From positions 432,530,676-432,594,675 of the forward strand of contig NC_058521.1 in the NCBI RefSeq assembly GCF_904849725.1: 64,000 nucleotides of DNA, written 5' to 3'. The notes under the pieces were generated by a model. That model worked only from the letters and a program-made list of their open reading frames with translations, made no database searches and was not told the DNA's origin. The stretch is from Hordeum vulgare subsp. vulgare (taxonomy: Eukaryota > Streptophyta > Magnoliopsida > Poales > Poaceae). The position numbers and the translations under genes are program-made. How positions within the stretch are numbered: position 1 is the first letter of the stretch; every line of letters starts with the position of its first letter. Shown here piece by piece: positions 23,209-35,173 of the stretch.

Positions 23209-24689
23209 CTAATAAATATCCCTTAGGTATTCTTCCGGAGTTATGGTATTGATGATATTGCTTTCAACATTTATGGGAGTACCTGAAATATAATGCTTGA
23301 TTCTCTGCCCATTTACAACTCTCGGACAATTACCTTCTGTGTTGTTTATCTTGATAGCACCAGAACGGTATACTTCCTCAACAACATAGGGACCTTCCCA
23401 TTTAGAGAGAAGCTTGCCTGCAAAGAATCTTAAACGAGAGTTATATAGCAAGACATAATCACCTACATTGAACTCACGCTTTTGTATCCTCTTATCATGC
23501 CACCTCTTGACCTTCTCTTTGAACAACTTGGTATTCTCATATGCCTGAGTTCTCCATTCATCAAGCGAGCTAATATCAAATAACCTCTTCTCACCGGTAA
23601 GTTTGAAATCAAAGTTGAGCTCTTTGATTGCCCAATAAGCTTTGTGTTCCATGACATCCGGTCCGCATTCTCGACCAAGCTGAACGTAAGACTCGTCGCA
23701 AGGTCACCAAGCTCCTTAGGGTGCAGTGGTCAAATCACTCTGAAGATGAAGCCACTTGGACCGGATGCTCTTTATAAAGAAAGCTCTTTGACACCTCTAT
23801 CAGGATGCTCAAGAGGTGAATGACATGCTTTTCCGTACACCATTTTGTACGGAGACATGCCCATGGGATTCTTATAAGATGTTCTATAAGCCCACAGTGC
23901 ATCATCGAGCTTCTTAGACCAATCCTTTCTAGACATGTTGACAGTATTTTGCAGAATTAGTTTAATCTCTCTGTTTCTTAGCTCTACTTGACCACTGGAC
24001 TCAGGGTGATAGGGAGACGCAACTCTATGGTTGACATCGTACTTAGCAAGCCTTTTACGGAAAGCACCGTGAATTAAATGTGAACCACCGTCGGTCATTA
24101 GATATCTAGGGACTCAAAATCTAGGGAAGATAACTTCTTTCAGCATCCTGATAGAGGTGTTGTGATCAGCACTACTAGTGGGGATAGTTTTACCCACTTA
24201 GTGACGAAATCAACATCAACTAGGATATGAGTATACCCATTGGATTTGGGAAAAGGTCCCATATAATCAAAGCCCCAAACATCAAATGGTTCAATGACAA
24301 GTGAATAGTTCATAGGCATGTCCTGACGTTTGCTAATATTACCTATTCTTTGACATTCGTCACAAGACAAGACAAACTTACGGGCATCTTTGAAGAGAGT
24401 GGGCCAATAGAAAACTGATTGCAATACCTTGTGTGCAGTTCTATCTCCCGCATGGTGTCCTCCATAGGCCTCGAAGTGACACTTCTGTAGGATCTGTCCC
24501 TGTTCATGTTCAGGTACACAACGTCTAATAACACCATCTACTCCTTCCTTATAAAGGTGAGGATCATCCCAAAAGTAGTGTCTCAAGTCAACGAAGAACT
24601 TCTTCTTTTGCTGGTACGTGAAACTAGGTGGTATATATTTGGCAACAATATAGTTTGCATAATCGGCATACCACGGTGCACTATGTGAA
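23209..24689 (-). pseudogene. A2 integrase
   Basis: Integrase is the last domain of pol and inserts the cDNA into the genome. Visible in order: a zinc-binding HHCC region (HH in GGHHAGDRTAH, then CDEC) around 24360-24450; the catalytic core with Asp in GFDYMGPF (about 24270), Asp in MTDGGSH (about 24095) and Glu in [12 protein letters not shown] (about 23985); and the C-terminal part KWEGPYVVEEV ending before the stop at 23209. The DDE residues are all present. The gene is broken near 24130-24180, where the frame shifts, and by a 155-base filler at 23655-23809. Compared with A1 (57726-59095) the missing joint is visible. It belonged to one gag-pol ORF. Confidence 0.85.
23655..23809. other. 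Templated filler insertion in A2 integrase
   Basis: Bases 23655-23759 match CRV-1 14120-14224 in reverse complement with one mismatch seen (part of the chromodomain). Bases 23758-23783 then match 14215-14239 in direct orientation with one extra A. Bases 23791-23809 are the reverse complement of A2's own integrase at 24142-24160. The flanks are normal A2 sequence joined as in other Athila pol genes, minus a few bases. Confidence 0.8.
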
Positions 24690-25050
24690 GTATTGCTGAC
24701 ATTCAATTGCTCACCGGGAAAGCTATCATCAATAGGTTGTGGGTCATCAAGAACGTTCTCCAACCTAGACAAGTTATCTGCTACTGGGTTATCAGCACCC
24801 TTTCTGTCAACAACGTGCAAATCAAATTCTTGTAGCAAGAGAACCCATCTGATAAGTCTAGGTTTAGCGTCATTCTTCTTCATGAGGTACTTAACAATAG
24901 CATGATCTGTGTGAATAGTGACGTTGGAATCAACTATGTAAGACCTGAACTTTTCACATGCAAACACAACTGCTAAAAATTCCTTCTCCGTAGTAGCATA
25001 GTTTCTGTGGGCACTATCTAGAGTTTGTACTAGCATAGTGAATAACATTC
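24690..25050 (-). pseudogene. A2 RNase H domain
   Basis: RNase H degrades the RNA strand during cDNA synthesis. The motifs ATTEKEFLAVVFACEKFRSY, TDHAIVKYLM and, at the end, DRKGADNPVADNLSRLE are present and in the usual spacing for gypsy elements. The first catalytic Asp region is on the other side of a frame break near 25040, where the RT frame (ending 25014) and this one (starting 25048) overlap. The domain continues directly into integrase. Confidence 0.8.
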
Positions 25051-26090
25051 AACTTCTTATCGACTCTTTGCCCTAGAACATCACCCACAACATAATCACT
25101 AGCATCACACATGATCTCAAAAGGCAAGTTCCAATCAGGTGGTTGAACAATAGGTGCAGTTATCAAAGCCCTCTTAAGTATTTCGAAGGCTTCCTCACAA
25201 TCATCGTCAAAGACAAAAGGAATATCCTTTTGCAAGAGATTGGTAAGAGGGCTAGAAATCTTAGAGAAGTCTTTAATTAACCTTCTATAGAAACGAGCAT
25301 GACCAAGGAAACTTCTTATACCTTTGATATCTTTGGGGTATGGCATTTTCTCGATTGCATCAACCTTAGCCTTATCGACTCCAATACCTCTTTCAGAAAT
25401 TTTATGTCCTAACATGATGCCTTCATTAACCATAAAGTGGCACTTCTCCCAATTCAAGACAAGACTGGTGTCTTTACATCTCTTTAAGACTTGATCAAGG
25501 TTGCTGAGATAATCATCAAAAGAAGACCCCTAAACGGATAAGTCATCCATGAAAACCTCGACAATCTTTTCACAAAAGTCAGAGAATATAGCCATCATAC
25601 ATCTTTGAAAAGTGGCAGGTGCATTACATAAGCCAAAAGGCACAAGTCTATAAGCAAAGGTACCGAAAGGGCAGGTGAAAGTGGTTTTCTCCTAATCAGA
25701 TTGTGCAACTGGTATTTGGGAGAAACCAGAATAACCTACCAGAAAGCAGAAGTGTGTGTGTTTAGACAACCTTTCTAGCATTTGGTCGATAAAAGGCAAA
25801 GGGTAATGATCTTTCCTAGTGGCTTTATTCAGTTTCCTGAAATCGATCACCATCTTATAGCCAGTAATAATCCTTTATGGGATCAATTCATCCTTATCAT
25901 TAGGGACAACGGTAATGCCTCCCTTCTTAGGGACGCAATGCAGCAGACTCACCCAATCGCTATGAACAACATGATAGATAATACCCTCTTCCAGGAGCTT
26001 TAGTATTTCTTTTCTTACTACTTCTTTCATCTTAGGATTCAATCTCCTTTGATGATCAACAACTGGTTTGAAATCAGGAACAATTTTGAT
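25051..26090 (-). pseudogene. A2 reverse transcriptase
   Basis: Reverse transcriptase copies the element RNA into cDNA. Motifs seen: VIDFRKLNKATRKDHYPLPF near 25840, TFTCPFGTFAYR and PFGLCNAPATFQR near 25630-25690, the catalytic box FMDD near 25535-25550, and further on GHKISERGIGVDKAKVDAI and SFLGHARFYRR. In-frame stops interrupt it at 25875-25877 (TAA), 25692-25694 (TAG) and 25530-25532 (TAG, two codons after the FMDDLSV box begins to end). The catalytic residues themselves survive. The order and sequence identify the Athila lineage. Confidence 0.9.
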
Positions 26091-26930
26091 CTTGTGCTGG
26101 CATAGAGTGGGACTAATGCCCTTAAGATCATCAAAAGTATATCGAATAGCAGCACAGTGCTTCCTCAGAGTTTTTAGTAACTTCTTTTCTTCATGCTCTG
26201 AGAGGCTAGCACTAATAATGACAGGATATATCTCCTTTTCATTAAGATAAGCATACTTAAGAGTATCAGGCAACTGTTTAAGCTCAAACACAGGATCACC
26301 CTTTGGTGGGGGTGGATCCCCAAGCAGATCAACATGCAAGTTATTCTTAAGGATAGGATATTGTTCTAAGACAACACTATCTATCTCATCCCTTTCATCC
26401 ATATGCATATCATTTTCATGCTCAAGCAAGTATTGCTCTAAGGGATCAATAGGAGGCACAACAATAGAAGCTAAGGCAATAGTTTCATCCCTACTAGGCA
26501 ACTCCTTTTCATGAGGTTGTCTACCAAACTTGGAGAAATTGAACTCATGTGACACACTTTCAAAGCCAACAGTGACAGTTTGCTTCTCACAGTCAATATG
26601 AGCATTGACGGTATTGAGGAAGGGTCTGCCAAATATGATGGGACAAAAGCTATCTTGTGCGGTAGCAAGAACGAGGAAATCAGCAGGATACTTCGTTTTA
26701 CCACACAAGACTTTAACATCCCTAACCATTCCCACACGGCAGATAGTATCTCTATTGGCAAGCTGAATAGTGACATCAATAGGCTCTATCTCAATAGTTG
26801 CAATCTCATCTTTGATTTCATCGTATAAGGATTGAGGTATTGCACTAACACTAGCACCCACGTCACATAAACCATGATAGCAATGATCTCCTATCTTAAC
26901 AGAAACCACAAGCATGCCAACAAAAGGCCT
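26091..26930 (-). pseudogene. A2 aspartic protease and linker to RT
   Basis: The retroviral-type protease cleaves the polyprotein. The active-site triad region CDVGASVSAIP is at about 26835-26865; D-x-G is intact. The downstream IIFGRPFLNT motif, the second conserved box of the family, is near 26620. The linker that follows is acidic and includes a proline run (GDPPPPKGDPVFELK) that is also present in A1 at about 31785. The frame is open and continuous with gag upstream to 27728. Confidence 0.85.
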
Positions 26931-28069
26931 ATGTTTGTCTCTAGCGTGAGGTTTAGCAATTCTAGCAGCATCTTCAGAGAAGTGAATATTATGTCCCTCA
27001 ACATCTTCAGACAGAAGATCTTTGATAATAGAAATGCTAGGTTCAACTCTAATTTTCTCAGGGGGTGTAGGTGCTCTAATATAGCCTCTACGTATCACAG
27101 TTGAAGCTTTAGAATGATCCTTTATCCTAACAGGGAAAGGTGGTTTCTCAATGTAAGCACTGGGAACCACAGGATCATTATAGGCAATGACTTTCTCTTC
27201 AACTGGAGTGGGTTTAACTACATTGACTTCTAAAGGAGGATGATATTTGAACCACTTCTCTTTGGGGAGATCAATATGAGCAGCAAAAGATTCACACAAT
27301 GAAGCTACTATGTGAGAGTCAAGTCCATACTTAGCGCTAAAGTCACAAAAAGTGTTTGTCTCAACAAAGGATTTAACGCAATCAAACGTGAAATTCATAC
27401 CTGACTCCTTACATTCTTCAAGCTCCCAATCTTCAGAGTTGCGTTTAATTCTCTCCAATAAATTCCATTTGAAGTCAATATGTCTCTTCATAAAAGAACC
27501 GGTACAAGAAGTGTCAAGCATGGTGCGATCATCATGAGAAAGCCGAGCATAGAAGTTCTGAATGATAATTTCTCTCGAAAGCTCATGATTGGGGCATGAA
27601 TGTAGCATTGATATAAGCCTCCCCCAAGCTTGAGCGATGCTTTCTCTATCACGAGGCCAAAAATTATAAATATAATTCCGATCACGATGTACTAAATGCA
27701 TAGGATAAAACTTTTGTTGAAATTCCAATTTCTACCGATTGTAGTCCCATGATCCAGTATCATCACATAGCCTATACCATGTCAACGCTTTATCCTTCAA
27801 AGATAAAGGAAAGACCTTCTTCTTGACCTCATCCTCGGGTAAACCTGCAAGCTTAAATAAACCACAAACTTCATCTACATAGATTAGATGCAAGTCTCGA
27901 TGTGATGTTCCATCTCCTGTAAAAGGATTAGCCAGCAGTTTCTCAAGCGTAACCGAGGAAATTCAAATCAGTTATTTTCAGTAGGTGCAGCAGGTTGAGA
28001 AGCAACTCTTTGTGCTTCCGTTTGAGGTGAAGATACCCCTAACAAGCCCCTCAAAGGATTAGTATCCAT
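26931..28069 (-). pseudogene. A2 gag
   Basis: Gag forms the virus-like particle. An ATG at 28069 in the right place after the PBS opens a short frame starting MDTNPLRGLLGV, which stops at 27968-27970 (TGA). Further on, in another frame, are the gag motifs FKLAGLPEDEVKKKVFPLSL and ALTWYRL near 27780-27860, then a TAG at about 27735, after which the frame is open through the region IAQAWGRLISMLHSCPNHEL into protease. So gag carries two stops and at least one frameshift or short deletion near its start. The equivalent start in A1 is near 30094. Confidence 0.8.
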
Positions 28070-28146
28070 AGTGACAAGTGACAATAAATTTCAGCACACT
28101 ATATGAATGTTTTCTTACCAAGTTCCACTTACCAAAGGTGCTTCAC

Positions 28147-28164
28147 TCCCCGGCAACGGCGCCA
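28147..28164 (-). promoter_or_regulatory. Primer-binding site of A2 (tRNA-Asp type)
   Basis: On the minus strand TGGCGCCGTTGCCGGGGA lies 11 bases inside the 5' LTR. This PBS type is usual for Athila-lineage elements. Confidence 0.9.
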
Positions 28165-28175
28165 GAAAAGAGTCT

Positions 28176-29716
28176 TGATGACCCACAAGTATAGGGGATC
28201 AATCGTATTGTTTTAGATAACTAAGAGTGTCGAATCCAACGAGGAGCAGAATGATCTGACAAGTGGTTTTCAGCAAGGTAAAATCTGCAGGCACTGAAAT
28301 TGTCGGTAACAAGTGATTATTTGGTGAGATGATTCGTAGCAAGCAACAAGTAAAAAAAGTAGCAACGGTGCAGAAAAGTGGCCCAATCCCTTTTGTAGCA
28401 AGGGACAAGCCTGGACAAAGTCTTATAGGAGGAAAAATGCTCCCGAGGACACACGGGAATTTCTGTCATGCTAGTTTTCATCATGTTCATATGATTCGCG
28501 TTCGTTACTTTGATAGTTTGATATGTGATGGACCGGCGCTTGGGTACTGCCCTTACTTGGACAAGCATCCCACTTATGATTAACCCCTCTCGCAAGAATC
28601 CGCAACTACGAAAGAAGAATTAAGACAAAGTCTAACCATAGCATTAAACTAGTGGGTCCAAATCAGCCCCTTACAAAGCAACACATAAACTAGGGTTTAA
28701 GCTTCTGTCACTCTAGCAACCCATCATCTACTTACTACTTCCCAATGCCTTCCTCTAGGCCCAAGTAATGGTGAAGTGTTATGTAGTCGACGTTCATATA
28801 GCACCACTAGAGGAAAAACAACATACAACATATCAAATTACCGAACGAATACCAAATTCACATGACTACTATTAGCATGACTTATCCCATGTCCTCAGGA
28901 ACAAAAGTAACTACTCACGAAGCATAATCATATTCACGACCAGAGAGGTAATGAGTAGCATCAAGGATCTGAACATAAACTCTTCCACCAAGTAATCCAA
29001 CTAGCATCAACTACAAAGAGTAATCAACACTACTAGTAACCTTACAAGTACCAATCGGAGTCGCGAGACGGAGATTGGTTACAAGTGATAAACTAGGGTT
29101 TGGAGATGAGATGGTGCTGATGAAGATGTTGATGGTGATGAGTCCCCTCCGATGGGAGGAGTGTTGGTGATGACGATGGCGACTATTTCCCCCTCCGGGA
29201 GGGAAGTTTCCCCGGCAGGATCGTCCTCCCGGAGCTCTAGATTGGTTCTGCTCAAGTTCCACCTCGTGGCGGCGACGAAACCACGAAAAAGCCCCTCCTC
29301 CATTTTTTTCTTGACGAAAGCCTTCATATAGCAGAAGAGGGGGGCCAGTGGGCTAGCAGGCTACCCACAAGCCCTCATGGCGCGGCCTGGGGGGCGGGGG
29401 GGGGGGGGGGGGTGGCCGCGCCGTGCAGGCTTGTGGCCACCTGCACGCGTCTCTCTGGCACTTCTTCGGCCCAGTATTTTTTATAAATCCGGAAAAAAAT
29501 CCTCGTTGATTTTTACGGTATTTCGAGTTGCGTAGAATAGGTATCTCAAACATGCTCCACTTTCAGGCCAGAATTCCAGTTGCCGGCATTCTCCCTCTTC
29601 ATGTAAACCTTGCAAAATAAGAGAGAAAAGGCATAACAATTGTACCATGAAATGAAATAACATCCCAAGAAGCGATAAATATCAACATGAAAACATGATG
29701 CAAAATGGACGTATCA
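28176..29716 (-). repeat. A2 5' LTR
   Basis: Matches 6888-8413 with scattered differences; the most obvious is a 17-base poly-G run at 29396-29412 in place of a 7-base run in the left LTR. Confidence 0.95.
29364..29438 (-). promoter_or_regulatory. GC-rich inverted repeat in A2 5' LTR with poly-G expansion
   Basis: Arms CCCACAAGCC and GGCTTGTGGCC flank the core, which contains G6-C-G17 (29389-29412). Confidence 0.6.
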
Positions 29717-29721
29717 GTCCT

Positions 29722-29984
29722 CAAGAGCGTTTTACTTTATATAAGAGAACTTTCAGAATTTTCATTTTCTATAAAAATGATTGGGCCACCTTTCTGCACA
29801 CTTGCTACTATTGTTACTTGTTACGAATTATCATGCTACAGAACTATCTGTCACTGTTACTCACACCACTTGCATAGAATACCTTGTAGAAACCCGCTTG
29901 TCATTTCCTTCTGCTCCTCCTTAGGTTCGACACTCTTACTTATCAGAAGGATTCCAATGGATACTCTATACTTGTGGGTCATCA
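29722..29984 (+). repeat. A1 5' LTR, second part
   Basis: Continues the LTR from 6887; matches 62714-62986 and ends CTATACTTGTGGGTCATCA. Confidence 0.9.
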
Positions 29985-29995
29985 AGACACTTTTA

Positions 29996-30013
29996 TGGCG
30001 TCGTTACCGGGGA
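29996..30013 (+). promoter_or_regulatory. Degenerate primer-binding site of A1
   Basis: TGGCGTCGTTACCGGGGA differs from the A2 PBS by one C-to-T and one G-to-A change. It lies 11 bases after the LTR end, as in A2. Confidence 0.85.
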
Positions 30014-30093
30014 CTGAAGCACCTTTTGTAACTGGAATTAGGTAAGGAATCATTTTCAGTATGTAGTGCAATTTACCGTAGCTTGTTACTCTT

Positions 30094-31160
30094 GAGGATA
30101 ATACTTTGAGGGGCCTGTTTGGGGTATCTTCACCCTGACTAGTAGTGGAAAAAGCTGCTCCTCAACCTATTGAACCTGCTAAAAATATTTACTATGAAAT
30201 TCCTTCGAGTATGTCAGGAAATTTGTGGATTATTTAAGATTGCGGGTATATCCGAAGATGGAGTTAAGAAGAAGGTATTCCCTTTGTCTTCATAGGGAAA
30301 ATCATTAATCTCGTATAGGCTATTGGATGATGCTGGAACATGGGACTGGAATCGATTAAAGGTGGAATTTCATCAGAAGTTTTCTCCTATGCATCTAGTT
30401 CATCATGATTGGAATTATACATATATAATTTTTGGTCTTGTGAAGGAGAAAGTATCGCTCAATCTTGGGGGAGGCTTAAGTCTATGATGCACACATGCCC
30501 CAATCATGAGCTCTCATGAAAAATAGTGCTTCCAAACTTGTATACTCGTCTTTCTTATGATGATCAATAGATGTTTGATTCTTCTTCTACTGGTTCCTTC
30601 ATGAATAAACCTATTAAATTCAAGTATGATCTTCTGGAAAGAATTAAACACAACTCAGAAGATTGGGAACTTGACAAATGTAAAGAGTTAGGTATAAAGC
30701 TGGAGTTCAATTGTTTAAATCTTTTATGGGAACTCATACTTTTCATAATTTTAGAAATAAATATGGGCTTGACTCTGATAATGTAGCTTCTTTTTCTGAA
30801 TCATTTTCTAGTCATGTTGATCTCCCGAAGGAGAAGTTGTTTAAATTTCATTCACCTATTGAAGAACTGTTAGAGGAACCTATTGAAGTTATAGATGGAA
30901 CAATTATTTACCATGTTGATCCAGTTGTGTCCACTGCTTACACTGAGAAACCACCTTTTCGTGATAGGATTGAACATGCTAAAGCTTCAACTCTGGTTAA
31001 TAAAAGAAATGTTAGGACACCCAAACCTTCTGAACAAATAAATGTAGAACCTAATATTGCTATGGTTAAAGATCTATTGGTTGACACCATTGATGGGCAG
31101 GTTATGTATTTCTACGATGAGGCTGCTAGAATTGCAAAACCTGCTAGAAACAAACATGAT
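30094..31160 (+). pseudogene. A1 gag, decayed
   Basis: Homologous to A2 gag on the opposite strand. The start region (GAGGATAATACTTTGAGGGG) corresponds to A2's MDTNPLRG, but the ATG is lost. Stops and frameshifts follow within the first 100 codons. Longer open parts are at 30571-30786 (TGSFMNKPIKFKYDLLERIK) and 30711-31172, the latter carrying SSHVDLPKEKLFKFHSP and AYTEKPPFRDRI, both with clear counterparts in A2. The product would be the capsid precursor; it cannot be made from this copy. Confidence 0.8.
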
Positions 31161-31990
31161 GTTGTTAGATAAGAATACTAGTTGTCGGCATGCATGATGT
31201 TTCTATCAAGATTGGAGATTATTGCTATCGTGGTTTGTGTGATATGGCTGCTAGTGTGAGTGTTATACCTTTTACTATATATGAACAAAATATGAATGAT
31301 ATATCACCCTTTGAGATTGAAGACATTAATGTCACTATTAAACTTGCAAATAGAGATACTATTTCACCACTTGGGATTGTTAGATGTGTTGAAGTCTTGT
31401 GTGGAAAAATCAAGTACCCCACCAATTTCTTTGTATTTGGTTCACTAAAGAACAATTTTTCCCATAATATTTGGTAGAACTTTCTTGAATACGGTTAGTG
31501 CTAAAATTGATTGTGTTCAACAAAACGTTAAAGTAAGGTTTGGTGATGTGTAACATGAATTTAATTCTCTAATTTGGTAGACAACCACACAAGAAATAAC
31601 TATCTAGTAAAGATGAAATTACTGGTCTTGCTTCTATTCCCATGCCTCCTACTAATCCATTAGAACAATATTTTCTAGACCATGAAAACGATATGCATAT
31701 GAATGAGAGAAATAAAATAAATGAGATATTATTTAAGCAAGCACGTATCCTCAAACACAGTTTGCCTATTGACATTGTAGGAGATCCTCCCCCACCTAAG
31801 GGAGATCTGGTATTTGAGTTAAAGAAATTACCTCATAGTATGAAATATGCCTATCTTGATGAAAAGAAGGTATATCCTCTTATTATTAGTGCTAACCTTT
31901 CATAGCATAAAGAAAACAGATTACTTAAAACTATGAGGAAGAACCAAGCTGCTATTTGATATACTCTTAATAATCTGAAGATCATTTGTC
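31161..31990 (+). pseudogene. A1 aspartic protease and linker, active site lost
   Basis: The frame at 31190-31477 matches A2 protease. The active-site motif reads CDMAASVSVIP at about 31238-31270: the Gly of D-x-G is replaced by Ala. The second box is disrupted by a frameshift after 31440. The linker with GDPPPPKGDLVFELKKLP is at 31642-31905, ending in a TAG. Several in-frame stops separate the pieces. Confidence 0.8.
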
Positions 31991-33358
31991 CTACTCTATA
32001 TTAGCACAAGATTAATATGGAACCTAATGCTAAACCTATTGTTGATCATCAATGTTGTTTGAATCCCTAAATGGAGGAAGTGGTAAGAATAGAAATACTA
32101 AAGCTTCTGGAGGCAGGTATAATTTATCCTATTGCTTATAGTAGATGGGTGATTCATGTTCATTGTGTTCCTAAGAAAGGAGGTATAACTGTTGTACCTA
32201 AGGACAAAAATGAAGTTATCCCACAAAGAATTGTAACTCGTTATAGGGTGGTAATTGATTTCAGGAAATTAAACAAAGCTACTAGAAAAGATCATTACCC
32301 CTTACCTTTTATTGATAAAAGGTTAGAACAATTATCAAAGCATACAGACTTTTGTTTTCTTGATGTATATTCTAGTTTCTCTGAAATACCTATGTCAAAA
32401 GAAGATAAAGAGAAAACTACTTTTACTTGTCCATTTGGAACTTATGCTTATAGATATATGCCTTTTGGTTTATGTAATGCACCTGCTACCTTTCAAAGAT
32501 GTATGAATGCTATATTCTCTAATTTTTGTGAAAATATTGTCGAGGTATTCATGGATAAATTTCTATTTACGAGACTTTTTTTGATGATTTTTTAAGCAAC
32601 CTTGATCGAGTTTTCCAGAGATGTGAAGAAACTAATACTGTCTTGAATTGGGAGAAGTGCCACTTTGTGGTGAATGAATGTATAGTACTTGGGCATAAAA
32701 TTTCCGAACGAGGTTTGATTGAGGTAGACAAAGCTAAAGTTGATGCAATTGAGAAAATGACATGCCCTAAAGATGTTAAAGTTATAAGAAGTTTCCTTGG
32801 CCATGTTGGTTTCTATAGATGTTTCATTCAAGATTCCTGAAAGACATCTAGGCCACTAACTAATATTCTTTAAAAGTAAGTTCCACTTGGTTTTGATGAT
32901 GATTATGTCGAAGCCTTTGCAATACTTAAGAAAGACATAATTTCTGCACCTATTGTTCAACCACCTGATTGTAACTTACCCTTTGAAATTATGTGTGATG
33001 CTACTGATTATGCGGTTTGTGCTGTTTTAGGGAAAACAGTAGACACGTAATTGACTGTTATTTATTATGCTAGTAATACTCTACAAAGTGCTCGAAGAAA
33101 TTATTCTACTATCGAGAAAGAATTTTTAGCAGTTGTGTTTGCATGTGATAATATTAGACCTTATATTGTTGATTTTAAAGCTACTATTCACACTAATCTT
33201 GCTGCTATTAAATAAATGATGGAAAAGATGGATGCTAAACCAAGATTAATTAGGTGGTTTCTTTACTTAAATAATTTGACTTGCGTATTATCAATTAAAA
33301 GGGAGTTGAAAATCCAATAGTACATAATTTGTCGAGGATGGAAAATGTTCTTGATGAC
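31991..33358 (+). pseudogene. A1 reverse transcriptase and RNase H, cut by S1
   Basis: The RT frame 32071-32595 shows VIDFRKLNKATRKDHYPLPF, TFTCPFGTYAYRYMPFGLCN and then FMDK at 32548-32559 in place of the catalytic FMDD, followed by a frameshift. The thumb and connection are at 32643-32840 and beyond (VDKAKVDAIEKM, SFLGHVGFYR). RNase H follows at about 33000-33340 (ATIEKEF-like and the tail LSRMENVLDD) with several stops. S1 inserted at 33359, right after the codons for the LDD motif; pol resumes at 57726. Confidence 0.85.
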
Positions 33359-34543
33359 TGATACTGGTGATATGCGTTAGGTTTTTCCCTGAAGAGAAGG
33401 GGATGATGTAGAACAATATAGATAAGTATTCCTCTTAGTGAGAACCAAGGTTATCGAACCAATAGGAGCATGACACAACACCCATCTTTTTTTCCTACAC
33501 ACAGAGGTACGAACACTTGCACCCAACGCGGGGGAGAGGGTTGTCAATCCCCTTGAACTCGTTACTTGCAACCAAATGAGTTGTGTAGATGATAGTTGAA
33601 TAAATATAGATTGCAAAAAAGCCAGCAAATAAGTATTAGTGTTTGTAAATTTATATGTGAATAGACTCGGGTTCCATAGTGTTCTCTAGTGGCTTCTCTC
33701 TCGAAGAAGGCATACGGTGGGTAAACAAATTACTATTGGGAATTTGGTAGAAAAGCGCATAATTATGCAATATTTATTCACGACAGCGATCATGTATATA
33801 TAGGCATTACGTCCATAAGCAAGTAGACCAACTGTTGCATGCATCTACTACTATTAATCCATCCATCGACCGCTATCCATCATGCATCTAGAGTATTAAG
33901 TAAAAGAGAGTAATGATTGGAGAACAATGACATGATGTAGACAAAGAAAATCCAATTAATATGAATCAACCCCATCATTTTATCCTTAGTGGCAGGAATA
34001 CAAATATGTGTCTTGTTCCCTAGTTTGTCACTGGGATATAGAGCACCGCAAGATTGAACCCACTACAACGCAACTCTCTCACTGAAGATAGATAGACTAG
34101 TTGGCCCAACCAAATAAATAGATCAGAGAGAATTATGAAGCTATAATAGTCATGCAAATAAGAATCGAACAGTAATTAAGAGAAGACTCCAATATTTATC
34201 ATGAATAAGCTAAACATAAACCAATAATTCATTAGATCCCAACAAACGCACCGCAGAAATTGATTACAATGAATAGGTCATCACAAAGATGCGATGAACT
34301 TCGTATTGAAGAACATATAGAGAGAGAGCCATCTAGATACTAGCTATGGAACTGTAGGTTTGTGGTGGACTACTCACACATCACCATGGGAGAAGCAAGG
34401 TTGACATAGAGGCCCTCCATGATTGACCCCCCTCCGACAGGGCACCAAAAAAGGGCTCCAGATGGGCACAGAGCAGAAAAAAGACTTGCGGTGGTGGAAA
34501 AAGTGTTTCGAAAGATCCCCTAAGGTTTTCGGTATATATGAGA

Positions 34544-34550
34544 ATTTATA
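34544..34550 (-). promoter_or_regulatory. TATA box of S1
   Basis: TATAAAT on the minus strand. The GC-rich inverted repeat of this LTR (34581-34640, arms around GCCACAAGC and CTTGTGAGG) lies 30 bases upstream. Confidence 0.6.
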
Positions 34551-34580
34551 AGCCAGAGAACAAGCTCAGGAGAGCCGGGA

Positions 34581-34640
34581 GGGTGCCACAAGCTAACAGG
34601 GTGCGACCACCTGCTGGGCGCGCCCTATTGTCTTGTGAGG
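34581..34640 (-). promoter_or_regulatory. GC-rich inverted repeat in S1
   Basis: Arms GTGCCACAAGC and CTTGTGAGGCCC with a GCGCGCCC core; pairing is imperfect. Confidence 0.5.
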
Positions 34641-34909
34641 CCCTCATACGTCTCTGTCGTATCTATAATTTTTGATTGTTTCATGCCAATATTCTACAAA
34701 TTTCATATACTTTTGGCAACTTTGTATACTATTTTTGGGACTAACATATTGATCAAGTGCCCAGTCTCAGTTCCTGCTCGTTGCATGTTTTTTGTTTCGC
34801 AGAAAGTCCATATCAAACAAAGTCCAAACGGGATAAAAACTTACAAAGATTGTTTTGGAATATATGTGAATTTTAGGGAGTGGACTCAACAGAAGGCAGT
34901 GCCCGAGGG

Positions 34910-34966
34910 GCCCACAAGCCAGAGGGGCGCGGTCTGGGGGTAGGGCGCGCTAGGCTGGCTTGTGGT
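34910..34966 (+). promoter_or_regulatory. GC-rich inverted repeat in S2
   Basis: Arms GCCCACAAGCC (34910-34920) and GGCTTGTGG (34957-34965), core with GGCGCGG and GGCGCGC. A weak TATA-like TAATATACG follows about 45 bases on. Confidence 0.55.
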
Positions 34967-35173
34967 CACACCGTAAGGTGGTTGGTTCCCTTCTTTCTCC
35001 GCAAGAAAGCTAATATACGGATAAAAGTCGTGTTACAATTTCAGCCCAATCGGAGTTACAGATCTTCGGGAATATAAGAAATGGTGAAAAGCCAGAATCT
35101 ATAATGCATAAATAGAGAGAGAGATCCAATCTCGGAGGGGCTCTCGCCCCTCCCACGCCATGGAGGCCAAGGA

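Larger units (their letters stand above)
6888..29716 (-). mobile_element. A2: Athila-like Ty3/gypsy element, full structure, minus strand
   Basis: Two LTRs, 6888-8413 and 28176-29716, share the termini TGATGA...GTATCA (plus-strand reading). The TSD is GTCCT at 6883-6887 and 29717-29721. On the minus strand the order is 5' LTR (right), PBS, gag, protease, RT, RNase H, integrase, a third ORF, untranslated region, PPT, 3' LTR (left). It inserted into the 5' LTR of A1 and was later interrupted by CRV-1 inside the third ORF. Without CRV-1 it is about 10.3 kb, normal for the lineage. Confidence 0.95.

Noticed and set aside
22791..23252. A 153-codon plus-strand frame in A2
   Set aside because: Antisense shadow across the third-ORF leader, the promoter-like unit and the end of pol.
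24506..27537. Plus-strand frames of 60-82 codons across A2 gag-pol
   Set aside because: They are shadows of the minus-strand coding region, which carries the recognisable retroelement motifs.
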